A stretch of DNA of 64,000 nt, taken from NCBI GenBank assembly GCA_016296885.1, contig JAEDHT010000003.1:8927-72926 (forward strand). The letters run 5' to 3'. Of this stretch, positions 25,613-34,251 are shown piece after piece. The notes beneath the pieces were generated by a model. It saw only the letters and a list, made by a program, of their open reading frames with translations. It was not told the origin of the DNA and did not search any database. The DNA is from Clostridiaceae bacterium (GTDB lineage Bacteria > Bacillota > Clostridia > Oscillospirales > Acutalibacteraceae). A program made the translations under genes and the position numbers. Numbering within the stretch: position 1 is the first letter of the stretch; each line of letters starts with the position of its first letter.

Positions 25613-27670
25613 GTGTTATATACGGAAAATAAAAATGGAATAGATAAATTAAGGATAGTATTATGTTTAATAGTTTGCGTTATAATATTTGCTTTGTTCA
25701 TCGCAAGACTGTTTGCATGGCAGATAATTGATGGCGATAAATACAAAGAGGTTTCTAACATTGCCGCAGCATATTCTGTACCGACACAAGCTGTTCGTGG
25801 AGAAATATATGATATTGATGGCAACCCTCTTGCAATAAATAAGGCTATATACAACCTGCAAATCAGCAAATTATATATAGAAAAAGATAATGAGAATGAT
25901 GTAATTATAAAGCTTTTAGACCTAATAGAAAATCTGAACATACCGTGGGAGGATAAACTGCCCATAGATTTAGAAAACGATGGGGGCTATTCTTTTAAAC
26001 AAGACGAGGAAGACAAAATATCTTATCTAAAAAAAGATATACTGGAGCTTGCTGAAAATGCAAGTGCTGAGGAATGTATAAATGCTCTTACGCTCAGATA
26101 TTCTCTTGACGTAGGCGTCATGACAGAAAGAATGAGAAGAAATACAATAAGCGTGAGATACGGCATGGAAATAAAGGGATATAGCATGACTCAGCCATTT
26201 ACACTTGCCAAAAACCTATCAAAAAAAGCTGTTGCTTTTATATCTGAACAAACTCAAGACACGCCGGGTGTTAAAATTGCAATCGAATATGATAGATATA
26301 ATCCTGATGGTGCATTAGCTCCACATATCGTAGGAACTGTGGGTGCCATAAGCGAAGAGGAATATAATAAACTAAAATCACAGGGTTATGACTTTAATGA
26401 TACTATCGGAAAAAGTGGCATTGAATCAGGAATGGAGAGCTATCTAAAAGGTGAAGAGGGCGAACTCCTGATGATAAAAAGTGCAGATGGTACAGTAGAA
26501 AAAGCATCTGAAAGCAAAGAAGCATCACCCGGAAACAAGGTATATCTTACTTTAAACAGCAAGCTTCAAAAGGTTGCCAATGAGTCTCTGGCTGTTAATA
26601 TTACCGCAGCACGTGAAAATGGCATAGCTCAAGGCGAAAAATACAGTGGTGAAGATTGTAATAGCGGTGCTGTGGTTGTTATGAATGTCAAGGACTTTTC
26701 TGTGATGGCAGCGGCCTCATATCCGAGCTACGATCTGCAAAAATACAGTGAATATGACTACTATAACAAACTAATAAACGACAAGCATACACCTCTTTTT
26801 AACAGAGCTTTTAATGGTGCATATCCACCCGGTTCTGTATTTAAGTGCTGTGTGGCAGCAGCGGCACTGCAAGAAAACATTATCACTCCCAGCACAGAGA
26901 TAAACTGTACTCATATATACGATTATTATAAAGCCGATACAGTGAAGTGCCTTGGTACACATGGCCATATCAATATGAATGATGCTATGTCTCAATCATG
27001 TAACTATTATTTTGCAGATGTGGGCAGAATGCTTGGCATAAACACAATGTATTTATACGCACAAAGATTTGGACTTGGTGTAAAGACCGGTGTTGAGATG
27101 TATGAGTCGAATGGTACTCTCGCAGGCAGGGATAATGATGTATGGTATGATGCCAACACTGTTAAGGCTGCTATAGGACAATCTGACAATGCTTTTACAC
27201 CCTTACAGCTCGCAACATATGTATCAACTATTGCAAATAATGGTGTTAGATTAAAAACACATCTTGTTAGCCGTGTGGAAAGCTATGACGGAGACGAGAT
27301 TATATATGAAAATAACATCAACAACCCAGAGGCAGTGCAAAAAACAGGCATATCTGAATCAAACATGAAAGCTTTGAAAAAGGCTATGCGTGAGGTAGTA
27401 ACATCCGGTACTGCAAAGTCTATTTTTGGTGACTATGAGATAAAGATTGCCGCCAAAACGGGTACAGCTGAAAATTCCGGATCAGACCACACAACATTCA
27501 TTTGCTATGCACCTTATGATAAGCCTGAAATTGCAATAGCTGTGGTGCTGGAGCATGGCGCAAAGGGTAAATACAGTATGTCTGTAGCAAAAGATATCAT
27601 GGACGAGTACTTTAAAATTGATAGGAATAGTACTGATACTGATACATCATCTGATATGGAAAATAATTAA
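25613..27670 (+). CDS. mrdA: Penicillin-binding protein 2 (elongasome transpeptidase)
   Basis: A class B PBP that cross-links peptidoglycan during side-wall growth. One membrane helix at residues 13-36 is followed by a pedestal domain opening with the class B motif VRGEIYDIDGNPLAIN. The transpeptidase domain has Ser408 in PPGSVFK (SxxK), SCN at 462-464 and KTG at 615-617. A 685-residue chain with a Ser/Thr/Asp tail. GTG 25613 is the best start, right after AAAGGTAG and 7 bases past mreD. The companion rodA is not present next to it. A terminator ends the cluster. Confidence 0.92.
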   Translation: MLYTENKNGIDKLRIVLCLIVCVIIFALFIARLFAWQIIDGDKYKEVSNIAAAYSVPTQAVRGEIYDIDGNPLAINKAIYNLQISKLYIEKDNENDVIIKLLDLIENLNIPWEDKLPIDLENDGGYSFKQDEEDKISYLKKDILELAENASAEECINALTLRYSLDVGVMTERMRRNTISVRYGMEIKGYSMTQPFTLAKNLSKKAVAFISEQTQDTPGVKIAIEYDRYNPDGALAPHIVGTVGAISEEEYNKLKSQGYDFNDTIGKSGIESGMESYLKGEEGELLMIKSADGTVEKASESKEASPGNKVYLTLNSKLQKVANESLAVNITAARENGIAQGEKYSGEDCNSGAVVVMNVKDFSVMAAASYPSYDLQKYSEYDYYNKLINDKHTPLFNRAFNGAYPPGSVFKCCVAAAALQENIITPSTEINCTHIYDYYKADTVKCLGTHGHINMNDAMSQSCNYYFADVGRMLGINTMYLYAQRFGLGVKTGVEMYESNGTLAGRDNDVWYDANTVKAAIGQSDNAFTPLQLATYVSTIANNGVRLKTHLVSRVESYDGDEIIYENNINNPEAVQKTGISESNMKALKKAMREVVTSGTAKSIFGDYEIKIAAKTGTAENSGSDHTTFICYAPYDKPEIAIAVVLEHGAKGKYSMSVAKDIMDEYFKIDRNSTDTDTSSDMENN

Positions 27671-27680
27671 ATAATATATA

Positions 27681-27722
27681 AAAGAACTGAGTTTAAGGCA
27701 TTATAAACTCAGTTCTTTTTAT
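27681..27722 (+). terminator. Terminator of the murE-mrdA cluster
   Basis: A 15-bp perfect stem (27681-27695 with 27703-27717) with a 7-base loop, followed by TTTATT. The symmetric ends make it bidirectional, so it could also end trxB. Confidence 0.92.
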
Positions 27723-27760
27723 TAATGTGTATTTATTATTGTATTAAAATATCAGGCAAA

Positions 27761-28669
27761 TTAATATCCGTCTATAAATCTGCAGGCAGATATGGCAGCA
27801 GTTGCACCATCTGATATTGCGGTTGAAATCTGTCTTACGCACTTACTACGACAATCGCCTGCTACAAATATACCATTTGTTCCGGTGTGACAGGTTTCTG
27901 ATGCATCTATATAGCCCACACTATCAAGGTTACAGACATTAGAAAAAGCAGAATTCTCCGGTTCAAGTCCTATCGCTACGAACACTCCATCAATATTTAG
28001 TGTTCTGAGAGAGGAATCATCTGTGTTTTGTATAACAATGCTTTTCAGCTCTTCCCCATCCGGTATCTGATGCACTACAGATGAGCAGATTATCTCTACA
28101 TTATCTTTTGACTTCAATATTTCTTGTAGTCTGTCTTCGCCTGTAAGAAATGCAAGGTTCTGCACTATATAAACTTTCTTGCAAACATCTGACAGCAACA
28201 CTGCCTCTTGCAATGCTGAGTTACCCCCGCCTATTAGGGCAACTGTTTTGTCTGTATAGAATGCACCATCACATACAGCACAAAATGATATTCCGTCACC
28301 AATAAACTTTTCTTCATTTTCAATTTTTAATCTGCGGTGCTTGGCACCACAAGCTATTATTACACTTTTAGCCTCGTAGGTGTTATCCTCTGTGGTGATT
28401 ATTTTTTTGTCGCCATTATCTGTGATGTTAAGCACATTTTCAAGCTCAACATCTGCGCCAAGCGACAGTGCCTGCTCCACCATTTTATCTGCTAGCTCGT
28501 TTCCGCTGATGCTTTCGAAACCCGGATAATTTTCTATTTTTGGTGAGAATGTCATCTGTCCGCCAAAGGCACCTCTCTCAAGAATCATAACACTTTTGTT
28601 GGAACGTCTTGCATATATTGCAGCTGTGAGTCCTGCAGGGCCACCTCCGATTATTACTATATCATACAT
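27761..28669 (-). CDS. trxB: Thioredoxin reductase
   Basis: A 302-residue FAD/NADPH disulfide reductase. The FAD loop IIGGGPAGLTAAIYARR is at the N-terminus, the redox pair is Cys130-Cys133 in SFCAVCDGAFY, the NADPH loop is ALIGGGNSALQEAVLLS, and the C-terminal FAD motif is GIFVAGDCRSK followed by RQISTAISDGATAA. It follows nrdG-nrdD on the same strand with a hairpin in the 93-base gap. The placement, and the glutaredoxin-like tail of NrdD, suggest that it reduces that domain and so supplies electrons to deoxynucleotide synthesis. Confidence 0.93.
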   Translation of the reverse strand: MYDIVIIGGGPAGLTAAIYARRSNKSVMILERGAFGGQMTFSPKIENYPGFESISGNELADKMVEQALSLGADVELENVLNITDNGDKKIITTEDNTYEAKSVIIACGAKHRRLKIENEEKFIGDGISFCAVCDGAFYTDKTVALIGGGNSALQEAVLLSDVCKKVYIVQNLAFLTGEDRLQEILKSKDNVEIICSSVVHQIPDGEELKSIVIQNTDDSSLRTLNIDGVFVAIGLEPENSAFSNVCNLDSVGYIDASETCHTGTNGIFVAGDCRSKCVRQISTAISDGATAAISACRFIDGY

Positions 28670-28696
28670 AACCTGAAATTCCTTTCTTAAAGCAAT

Positions 28697-28736
28697 AAGC
28701 CGAGTCAGCCGAAATATAAATCGACCGACCCGGCTT
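28697..28736 (-). terminator. Hairpin between nrdD and trxB
   Basis: An imperfect GC-rich stem (AAGCCG at 28697-28702 with CGGCTT at 28731-28736, extended through G-U pairs), more stable as minus-strand RNA. The U-tract after it is weak (TTATTGCTTT), so readthrough into trxB is plausible. Confidence 0.55.
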
Positions 28737-28762
28737 TTTTGCTGTTTACTTATTTTATATAA

Positions 28763-31138
28763 TTATTTATATTCTGATATAAACTTCTTTACATTGACAA
28801 CGGAGGCATACTTCTCTGTTTCGCCCTTGTTCACACATATAAGAGTAGGAGCTTGCTTTATACCTAAGGAATTGGAAAGTCCAACATTTTCGTTTGCAAC
28901 AACCTTTTTGTATTCGATATTAGCCTTTGCAAGCAGTTGCTCTGCTATTTTGCAATTCGGGCAGGTTGTTGATACAAAGAGGTATATGCCATCAGAAAGT
29001 TCAGGAGCAACAAACTCGTTCTTAGCCTCTACACTTTCCATAGTTTTAGGGCCTTCATGAGTTAATACAGAGCCTGCTACATTGTAGGTTTTGCGCTCTT
29101 TATATTCCTGTGATTTACCACTGTTCCAATTCTTTACAGGACGATAATATCCTGTGATTCTGCTGTACACCTCTGTTTCTTTTCCGCATTGTGGGCAAGT
29201 AAAATGTTCACCGGTGATATATCCATGCTCTCTACAAACAGAATAGGTTGGTGAAAGGGTGTAGTAAGGAAGTCTGTAGTTTTCTGAAATTTTTCTTACA
29301 ATTGATGCCGCTGCCTTCCAATCTGGGAGCTTTTCGCCCAAGAATGCATGGAAAACTGTACCTGATGTGTATAATGTTTGGAGCTCATCTTGCACGTCTA
29401 GTGCAGTAAAGATATCATCTGTATAGCCAACAGGAAGATGTGAGCTATTTGTATAATATGGTGTTTCTGCATCAGAAGCTGTGATGATATCAGGATATCT
29501 CTTTCTATCATGCTTTGCAAGACGATATGATGTAGACTCTGCCGGTGTAGCTTCAAGATTGTAGAGATCACCATACATCTCTTGATAGTCAGACAATCTT
29601 TCACGCATATGGTTGAGCACATCTTTTGTGAATTTTTGAGCTTCAACATTTGTGAGATCCTTGCGGAGCCAATTTGCATTGAGGCAAGCCTCGTTCATAC
29701 CTACAAGACCGATTGTAGAGAAATGATTGTCAAATGTGCCAAGATATCTCTTGGTGTATGGATATAGGCCCTCATTGAGAAGCTTTGTAATGATAGTTCT
29801 TTTTATCTTTAAAGAACGAGCCGCAAGATCCATCATCTTATCAAGTCTCTTATAGAAATCTTCTTCATTGGCGGAAAGATATGCAATTCTTGGCATATTG
29901 ATTGTTACAACGCCTACAGAACCTGTGCTTTCGCCACTGCCAAAGAATCCACCGGATTTTTTGCGAAGCTCTCTGAGATCGAGACGAAGTCTGCAACACA
30001 TACTTCTTACGTCTGATGGCTCCATATCACTGTTTACATAGTTAGAGAAATAAGGTGTGCCATACTTGGCTGTCATCTCAAATAGAAGCTTGTTATTCTC
30101 TGTTTCGTTCCAATCAAAGTCACGTGTAATAGAATATGTCGGAATAGGATACTGGAAGCCTCTGCCGTTAACATCGCCCTCAATCATAACCTCGATAAAG
30201 GCTTTGTTTACCATATCCATTTCTTTTTTACAGTCGCCGTATTTGAAGTCCATTTTCTTGCCGCCGACTATGGCATACTCATCAATAAGGTCGTGAGGAA
30301 CAGTCCAGTCAAGGGTGATATTGCTAAACGGTGCCTGTGTGCCCCAACGGCTTGGTGTGTTTACACCATAAATAAAGGATTCTACACACTTTTTAACTGT
30401 TTCATAATCGAGGTTATCTGCCTTTACAAAAGGTGCAAGATAAGTATCAAAGGAAGAGAAAGCCTGTGCGCCTGCCCATTCATTTTGCAGTATACCTAGG
30501 AAGTTTACCATCTGATTGCAGAGTGTTGCGAGATGCTTTGCAGGAGCTGAGGTGATTTTTCCTGTTACACCACCAAGTCCTTCTTGGATAAGCTGTTTGA
30601 GCGACCATCCTGCACAATAGCCTGTAAGCATAGATAAATCGTGAATGTGAATATCGGCATTTTTGTGTGCCTTAGATATTTCGTCATCATATATCTCAGA
30701 CAACCAGTAGTTAGCTGTGATAGCACCGGAGTTGCTGAGGATAAGACCACCAACAGAATATGTTACTGTGGAATTCTCCTTAACTCTCCAGTCGATATTG
30801 TTGACATATTTGTCTACAAGCTCTTTATAGTCGAGTATTGTAGATTTCATATTGCGGAGCTTCTCACGCTGTCTTCTGTAGAGGATATATGCTTTTGCTA
30901 CATCTGCATATCCTGCCTGAACTAATGTAGCCTCTACACTATCTTGAATATCTTCAACAGAGATAAGACCATCAATAATCTTTGGCTCAAAATCTGAAGT
31001 AACCTTGAGTGCGAGAAAATCAATAATATTATCATTATACTGTCTTTCGCAAGCATCAAATGCTTTTCTAATAGCATCCGAAATCTTTACAATGTTGAAA
31101 TCTGCTGTTTCTGTGTTTCTTTTTACTACCCTATACAT
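28763..31138 (-). CDS. nrdD: Anaerobic ribonucleoside-triphosphate reductase with a C-terminal glutaredoxin-like domain
   Basis: Class III ribonucleotide reductase, making dNTPs without oxygen through a glycyl radical. The order is an ATP-cone (residues 1-95), the ten-stranded catalytic barrel, then a Zn site with CREHGYITG and CPQCG. The radical motif SRITGYYRPVKNW follows (Gly663). Residues 712-791 are an added thioredoxin-fold domain with the redox pair Cys726-Cys729 in STTCPNCKIAEQL and a cis-proline loop KQAPTLICV. The form with RITGYYRP fits the NrdD group that uses protein dithiols and not formate. nrdG lies 20 bases upstream. Confidence 0.94.
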   Translation of the reverse strand: MYRVVKRNTETADFNIVKISDAIRKAFDACERQYNDNIIDFLALKVTSDFEPKIIDGLISVEDIQDSVEATLVQAGYADVAKAYILYRRQREKLRNMKSTILDYKELVDKYVNNIDWRVKENSTVTYSVGGLILSNSGAITANYWLSEIYDDEISKAHKNADIHIHDLSMLTGYCAGWSLKQLIQEGLGGVTGKITSAPAKHLATLCNQMVNFLGILQNEWAGAQAFSSFDTYLAPFVKADNLDYETVKKCVESFIYGVNTPSRWGTQAPFSNITLDWTVPHDLIDEYAIVGGKKMDFKYGDCKKEMDMVNKAFIEVMIEGDVNGRGFQYPIPTYSITRDFDWNETENNKLLFEMTAKYGTPYFSNYVNSDMEPSDVRSMCCRLRLDLRELRKKSGGFFGSGESTGSVGVVTINMPRIAYLSANEEDFYKRLDKMMDLAARSLKIKRTIITKLLNEGLYPYTKRYLGTFDNHFSTIGLVGMNEACLNANWLRKDLTNVEAQKFTKDVLNHMRERLSDYQEMYGDLYNLEATPAESTSYRLAKHDRKRYPDIITASDAETPYYTNSSHLPVGYTDDIFTALDVQDELQTLYTSGTVFHAFLGEKLPDWKAAASIVRKISENYRLPYYTLSPTYSVCREHGYITGEHFTCPQCGKETEVYSRITGYYRPVKNWNSGKSQEYKERKTYNVAGSVLTHEGPKTMESVEAKNEFVAPELSDGIYLFVSTTCPNCKIAEQLLAKANIEYKKVVANENVGLSNSLGIKQAPTLICVNKGETEKYASVVNVKKFISEYK

Positions 31139-31158
31139 ATTTCTACCATCCCCCTAAA

Positions 31159-31848
31159 TTAAATTCCCCTAAATTTTGCTAGCGGGGCATATTTTTGGAT
31201 TATACCGAGAAATTTGTGTAGCTCCTCAGCTTCAAACCCACAAAAGCCCTGCTTAATTGTGTTACCTGAATCAACAAATCGCTGGATAAAATATTTATCC
31301 TGCTCTTTCAGAAGCTCTGAGCCTATAAGCTCAAAATCTTCCTCTGTGTGAATCCCTTTTACTGTTGTTGTTCTGAATTCATAATCGATTCCACTATTTC
31401 TAATAAGCTGTATGCTTTTCATCACATCATCTGTGCTTATATTCACACCGGATGCAATATGATAATTTTTTATACTGCTTTTGATATCCATAGCAACATA
31501 GTCCACAATTCCAAGCGATAATATTTTTTCTAACTTATCAGGAAAAGCTCCGTTTGTGTCAAGCTTAACCTTATAGCCGAGTGATTTTACATCTTGAATA
31601 AAATCAAAAATATCAGCCTGTAACAACGGCTCGCCACCGGTGATGCATACACCATCAAGCAAACCTTTTCTCTTTTGGAGATAATGAATAACCTCAGATA
31701 TCATATTTTGATTATCTGATGGTGATAACACCAACCCTGCATTGTGGCAAAATGGACATCTAAAATTGCATCCACCTGTAAAAACAGTGCAAGCTATATG
31801 TTCCGGATAATCCAGCAAGGTCATTTTTTGAAAGCCCTGTATGTTCAT
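31159..31848 (-). CDS. nrdG: Anaerobic ribonucleotide reductase activating protein (radical SAM)
   Basis: A 229-residue radical SAM enzyme that generates the glycyl radical on NrdD. The [4Fe-4S] cysteines are Cys27, Cys31 and Cys34 in GGCNFRCPFCHN, the glycine-rich SAM site is CITGGEPLLQ, and later VKLDTNGAFPD and YVAMDIKSSI are typical of this group. It is longer than E. coli NrdG, as in Firmicute and Thermotoga types. The ATG at 31848 has no clear SD, which is unusual for this window. It is the first gene of nrdG-nrdD. Confidence 0.92.
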   Translation of the reverse strand: MNIQGFQKMTLLDYPEHIACTVFTGGCNFRCPFCHNAGLVLSPSDNQNMISEVIHYLQKRKGLLDGVCITGGEPLLQADIFDFIQDVKSLGYKVKLDTNGAFPDKLEKILSLGIVDYVAMDIKSSIKNYHIASGVNISTDDVMKSIQLIRNSGIDYEFRTTTVKGIHTEEDFELIGSELLKEQDKYFIQRFVDSGNTIKQGFCGFEAEELHKFLGIIQKYAPLAKFRGI

Positions 31849-31903
31849 AATTCAAAACAATAACTCGCAAAATGCGAATTAACATAACCTTTCAATGGGA
31901 TTT

Positions 31904-31936
31904 TTTCAAAAATAAAAGCCGATTATCTAATCGGCT
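31904..31936 (-). terminator. Intrinsic terminator in the nrdG leader or after radA
   Basis: An 8-bp stem AGCCGATT/AATCGGCT (31917-31924 with 31929-31936), followed on the minus strand by TTTATTTTTG. It lies 125 bases after the radA stop but also about 20 bases downstream of the predicted start of the nrdG transcript, so it may be an attenuator. Confidence 0.75.
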
Positions 31937-31956
31937 CTTACCTTTCGACGAGTTTG

Positions 31957-31985
31957 ATTATACCATATTCTGTGGTACCTGTCAA
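31957..31985 (-). promoter_or_regulatory. Consensus promoter of nrdG-nrdD
   Basis: Read on the minus strand: TTGACA (31980-31985), a 17-base spacer, TATAAT (31957-31962), a perfect match to the SigA consensus. A weaker second promoter (TTGAAA-17-TATGTT) may lie downstream of the hairpin. Confidence 0.85.
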
Positions 31986-31992
31986 TATCGAA

Positions 31993-32040
31993 ATACTATA
32001 TATTGTTATATTTTTTTAAAATTAGTTCTATATGTGGTAA
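31993..32040 (-). promoter_or_regulatory. Tandem NrdR-like boxes
   Basis: Two 16-base near-palindromes at 31993-32008 (13 of 16 matches to the NrdR box acaCwAtATaTwGtgt) and 32025-32040 (9 of 16) are spaced 32 bases apart, three helical turns, the known arrangement for NrdR. They lie directly upstream of the nrd promoter. Confidence 0.65.
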
Positions 32041-32060
32041 AAATTCATTATTTCACACTA

Positions 32061-33437
32061 TTAACTCAAAATAGCATTGTAGGCATCACGAATATTACCG
32101 ACACCGACTAATTTTATATTTTGATACTCTGCAAAATTCTTTGACAGAGCTCTATAATTATGTAGTGGAAGTATACATCTTGTAAAGCCTAACCGGGCAG
32201 CCTCAAGCACACGCTCTTCGGCATGAGATACGCTCCTTATCTCCCCTGCAAGTCCCACTTCGCCAAAAACAATAAGATTTTCTGGGATCGGTATATCTTT
32301 TAGACTGCTAATAAGTGATATCGCAACAGCAAGATCAACGCTGGGTTCATCTAATCTAAGACCACCAACAACATTTATATATGCATCTGTATTTGCAAAG
32401 AAAAAGCCTGCACGTTTTTCTAAAACAGCTATTATCAGCGCCATTCTGTTGTAATCAAAGCCTGTTGCCATTCTGCGTGGATTTCCAAATCCGGAATTAG
32501 CCGCCAAACCCTGAATTTCTGCCAATATAGGTCTTGTACCCTCCATTGCAGATGTGACACACGTGCCTGAAACATTCTTTGGACGTCCCGAAAGAAGCAT
32601 AAGAGATGGATTTTCAACCTCTTTTAACCCCTTATTGACCATTTCAAACACGCCAATCTCATTGGTGGATCCAAATCTGTTTTTTATTGCTCTCAATATG
32701 CGATATGACATCTGTCGGTCGCCCTCAAAATACAAAACTGCATCAACAATATGCTCCAACACCTTAGGGCCTGCTATAGCACCATCTTTATTCACATGGC
32801 TTACTATGATTATTGGGATATCAAGGCTTTTTGCACAGCGCATAAACATATTTGTACACTCTCTCACCTGTGTTATACTTCCAGGAGATGAGTTTAGCTG
32901 ATTAAGCGACATGGTTTGAATAGAATCTATAACTACGAGGTCCGGTTTTTCCATTCTTATAGTATCTGTTATAGTTTCTACATCTGTCTCTGTAAATACA
33001 AATAGATTGTCACTATCCACGCCAAGACGCATAGCACGTAGCTTGAGCTGTCTTTTTGATTCTTCACCTGATACATATAATATTTTCATTTCATCAGCCA
33101 TATTGCTGCACATCTGCAAAAGCAGTGTAGACTTGCCAATACCGGGATCACCACCGATAAGCACTAAAGAGCCTTTTACAACACCACCACCCAGCACTCT
33201 GTCCAGCTCATGTATATCTGTCCTGTAGCGATGTTCATCATGTGTGTTTATCTCACTAATAGACTGGGATTTTGATAGTGGGGGTCTTGGAGCAGATGTC
33301 TTTTGCTGTGAATCGGTAGTTCTCAGCTCTTCGTTCATTGTGTTCCATTGGCCACATCCCGGACATTTGCCATACCATTTTACAGACTCATATCCGCACT
33401 GCTCGCATACATAAACATTCCTTGATTTTACTGCCAT
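32061..33437 (-). CDS. radA: DNA repair protein RadA
   Basis: RadA (Sms) helps process recombination intermediates and branch migration. The 458 residues show the N-terminal zinc finger (Cys11, 14, 25, 28 in CEQCGYESVKWYGKCPGCG) and a RecA-like ATPase with Walker A GGDPGIGKST at 95-104. The RadA-specific KNRFGS motif and a C-terminal Lon-protease-like domain (VGGLRLDEPSVDLAVAISL) follow. It has the SD GGAGGAACA. It sits 17 bases after the amidase gene, so cotranscription with it is likely. Confidence 0.96.
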   Translation of the reverse strand: MAVKSRNVYVCEQCGYESVKWYGKCPGCGQWNTMNEELRTTDSQQKTSAPRPPLSKSQSISEINTHDEHRYRTDIHELDRVLGGGVVKGSLVLIGGDPGIGKSTLLLQMCSNMADEMKILYVSGEESKRQLKLRAMRLGVDSDNLFVFTETDVETITDTIRMEKPDLVVIDSIQTMSLNQLNSSPGSITQVRECTNMFMRCAKSLDIPIIIVSHVNKDGAIAGPKVLEHIVDAVLYFEGDRQMSYRILRAIKNRFGSTNEIGVFEMVNKGLKEVENPSLMLLSGRPKNVSGTCVTSAMEGTRPILAEIQGLAANSGFGNPRRMATGFDYNRMALIIAVLEKRAGFFFANTDAYINVVGGLRLDEPSVDLAVAISLISSLKDIPIPENLIVFGEVGLAGEIRSVSHAEERVLEAARLGFTRCILPLHNYRALSKNFAEYQNIKLVGVGNIRDAYNAILS

Positions 33438-33454
33438 ATATTGTTCCTCCGAAC

Positions 33455-34207
33455 CTAGTTACTTATATAATCTAATATACCGCAAAAAATTGAAAACGCC
33501 ATTTTTTGCTGATAGCTATCATCTTTTAATTTTTGTAGCTCTTCTTCATTTGAAATAAATCCACACTCTGTAATAATCGCCGGCACCTTTGCATTGTGCA
33601 AGAGATAAATATTAGAATCAGCAGGCTTTAACTCACGTGTGTTCTCAGGCTGTAAGAGCGAAACCACCGAATTGCGCACACTTTCAGCAAGAATGTTGCT
33701 ATTCTGATTGTTCTTAGAATAAAAAATCTGGGTACCATTATATTTGCTTTGCTCAAATTTGTTCTGATGGATACCCACAACTATATTATACTCAGAACTA
33801 TTATAGATAGCAAGCCTGTTGTGCATATCTGACACCTTGATTTCACGAGTTGTACTCGCATCAGTATCATTAATTGAGATATCAGTTTCTCTTATCATCT
33901 GTGTTTTGTAGCCTGCACACTGTAATAAGGTATTTAACTTTTGGGCTATGGACAGATTTAGGTCTTTTTCTAGGGTTCCATCCGGTGCCACTGCCCCTCC
34001 GTCCTCACCACCATGACCTGCATCTATCACAATTGTGAGCTCATTATCTGTAGAAGATATCTCAGCATCCTTTTCGTTAAATGCAGACATTAATAAAATC
34101 ATAGTGGCACAAACACATAAAACACATATAAAATAATACAGCGCACCACCTTGACATTTGATAAACTGCCTAAGGGATACACTGATTTTATCTTTATTTA
34201 ATTTCAC
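33455..34207 (-). CDS. N-acetylmuramoyl-L-alanine amidase, CwlD-like
   Basis: A zinc amidase (Amidase_3) of 250 residues with one N-terminal membrane helix (LYYFICVLCVCATMILLM). Zinc ligands are in VIDAGHGGEDGG and VVGIHQNKF, and the catalytic glutamate is in PAIITECGFISNEEE. The TRELKPADSNIYLLHNAKVPA block strongly resembles B. subtilis CwlD, which makes muramic-delta-lactam in the spore cortex, and the cotJ genes at 54 kb support sporulation. A vegetative wall role is not excluded. GTG 34207 is chosen because TGAGGTG lies 6 bases upstream. radA follows. Confidence 0.82.
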   Translation of the reverse strand: MKLNKDKISVSLRQFIKCQGGALYYFICVLCVCATMILLMSAFNEKDAEISSTDNELTIVIDAGHGGEDGGAVAPDGTLEKDLNLSIAQKLNTLLQCAGYKTQMIRETDISINDTDASTTREIKVSDMHNRLAIYNSSEYNIVVGIHQNKFEQSKYNGTQIFYSKNNQNSNILAESVRNSVVSLLQPENTRELKPADSNIYLLHNAKVPAIITECGFISNEEELQKLKDDSYQQKMAFSIFCGILDYISN

Positions 34208-34251
34208 AATAATCACCTCAAAATAATATATGAGGCTCTATAAAATTTAAT

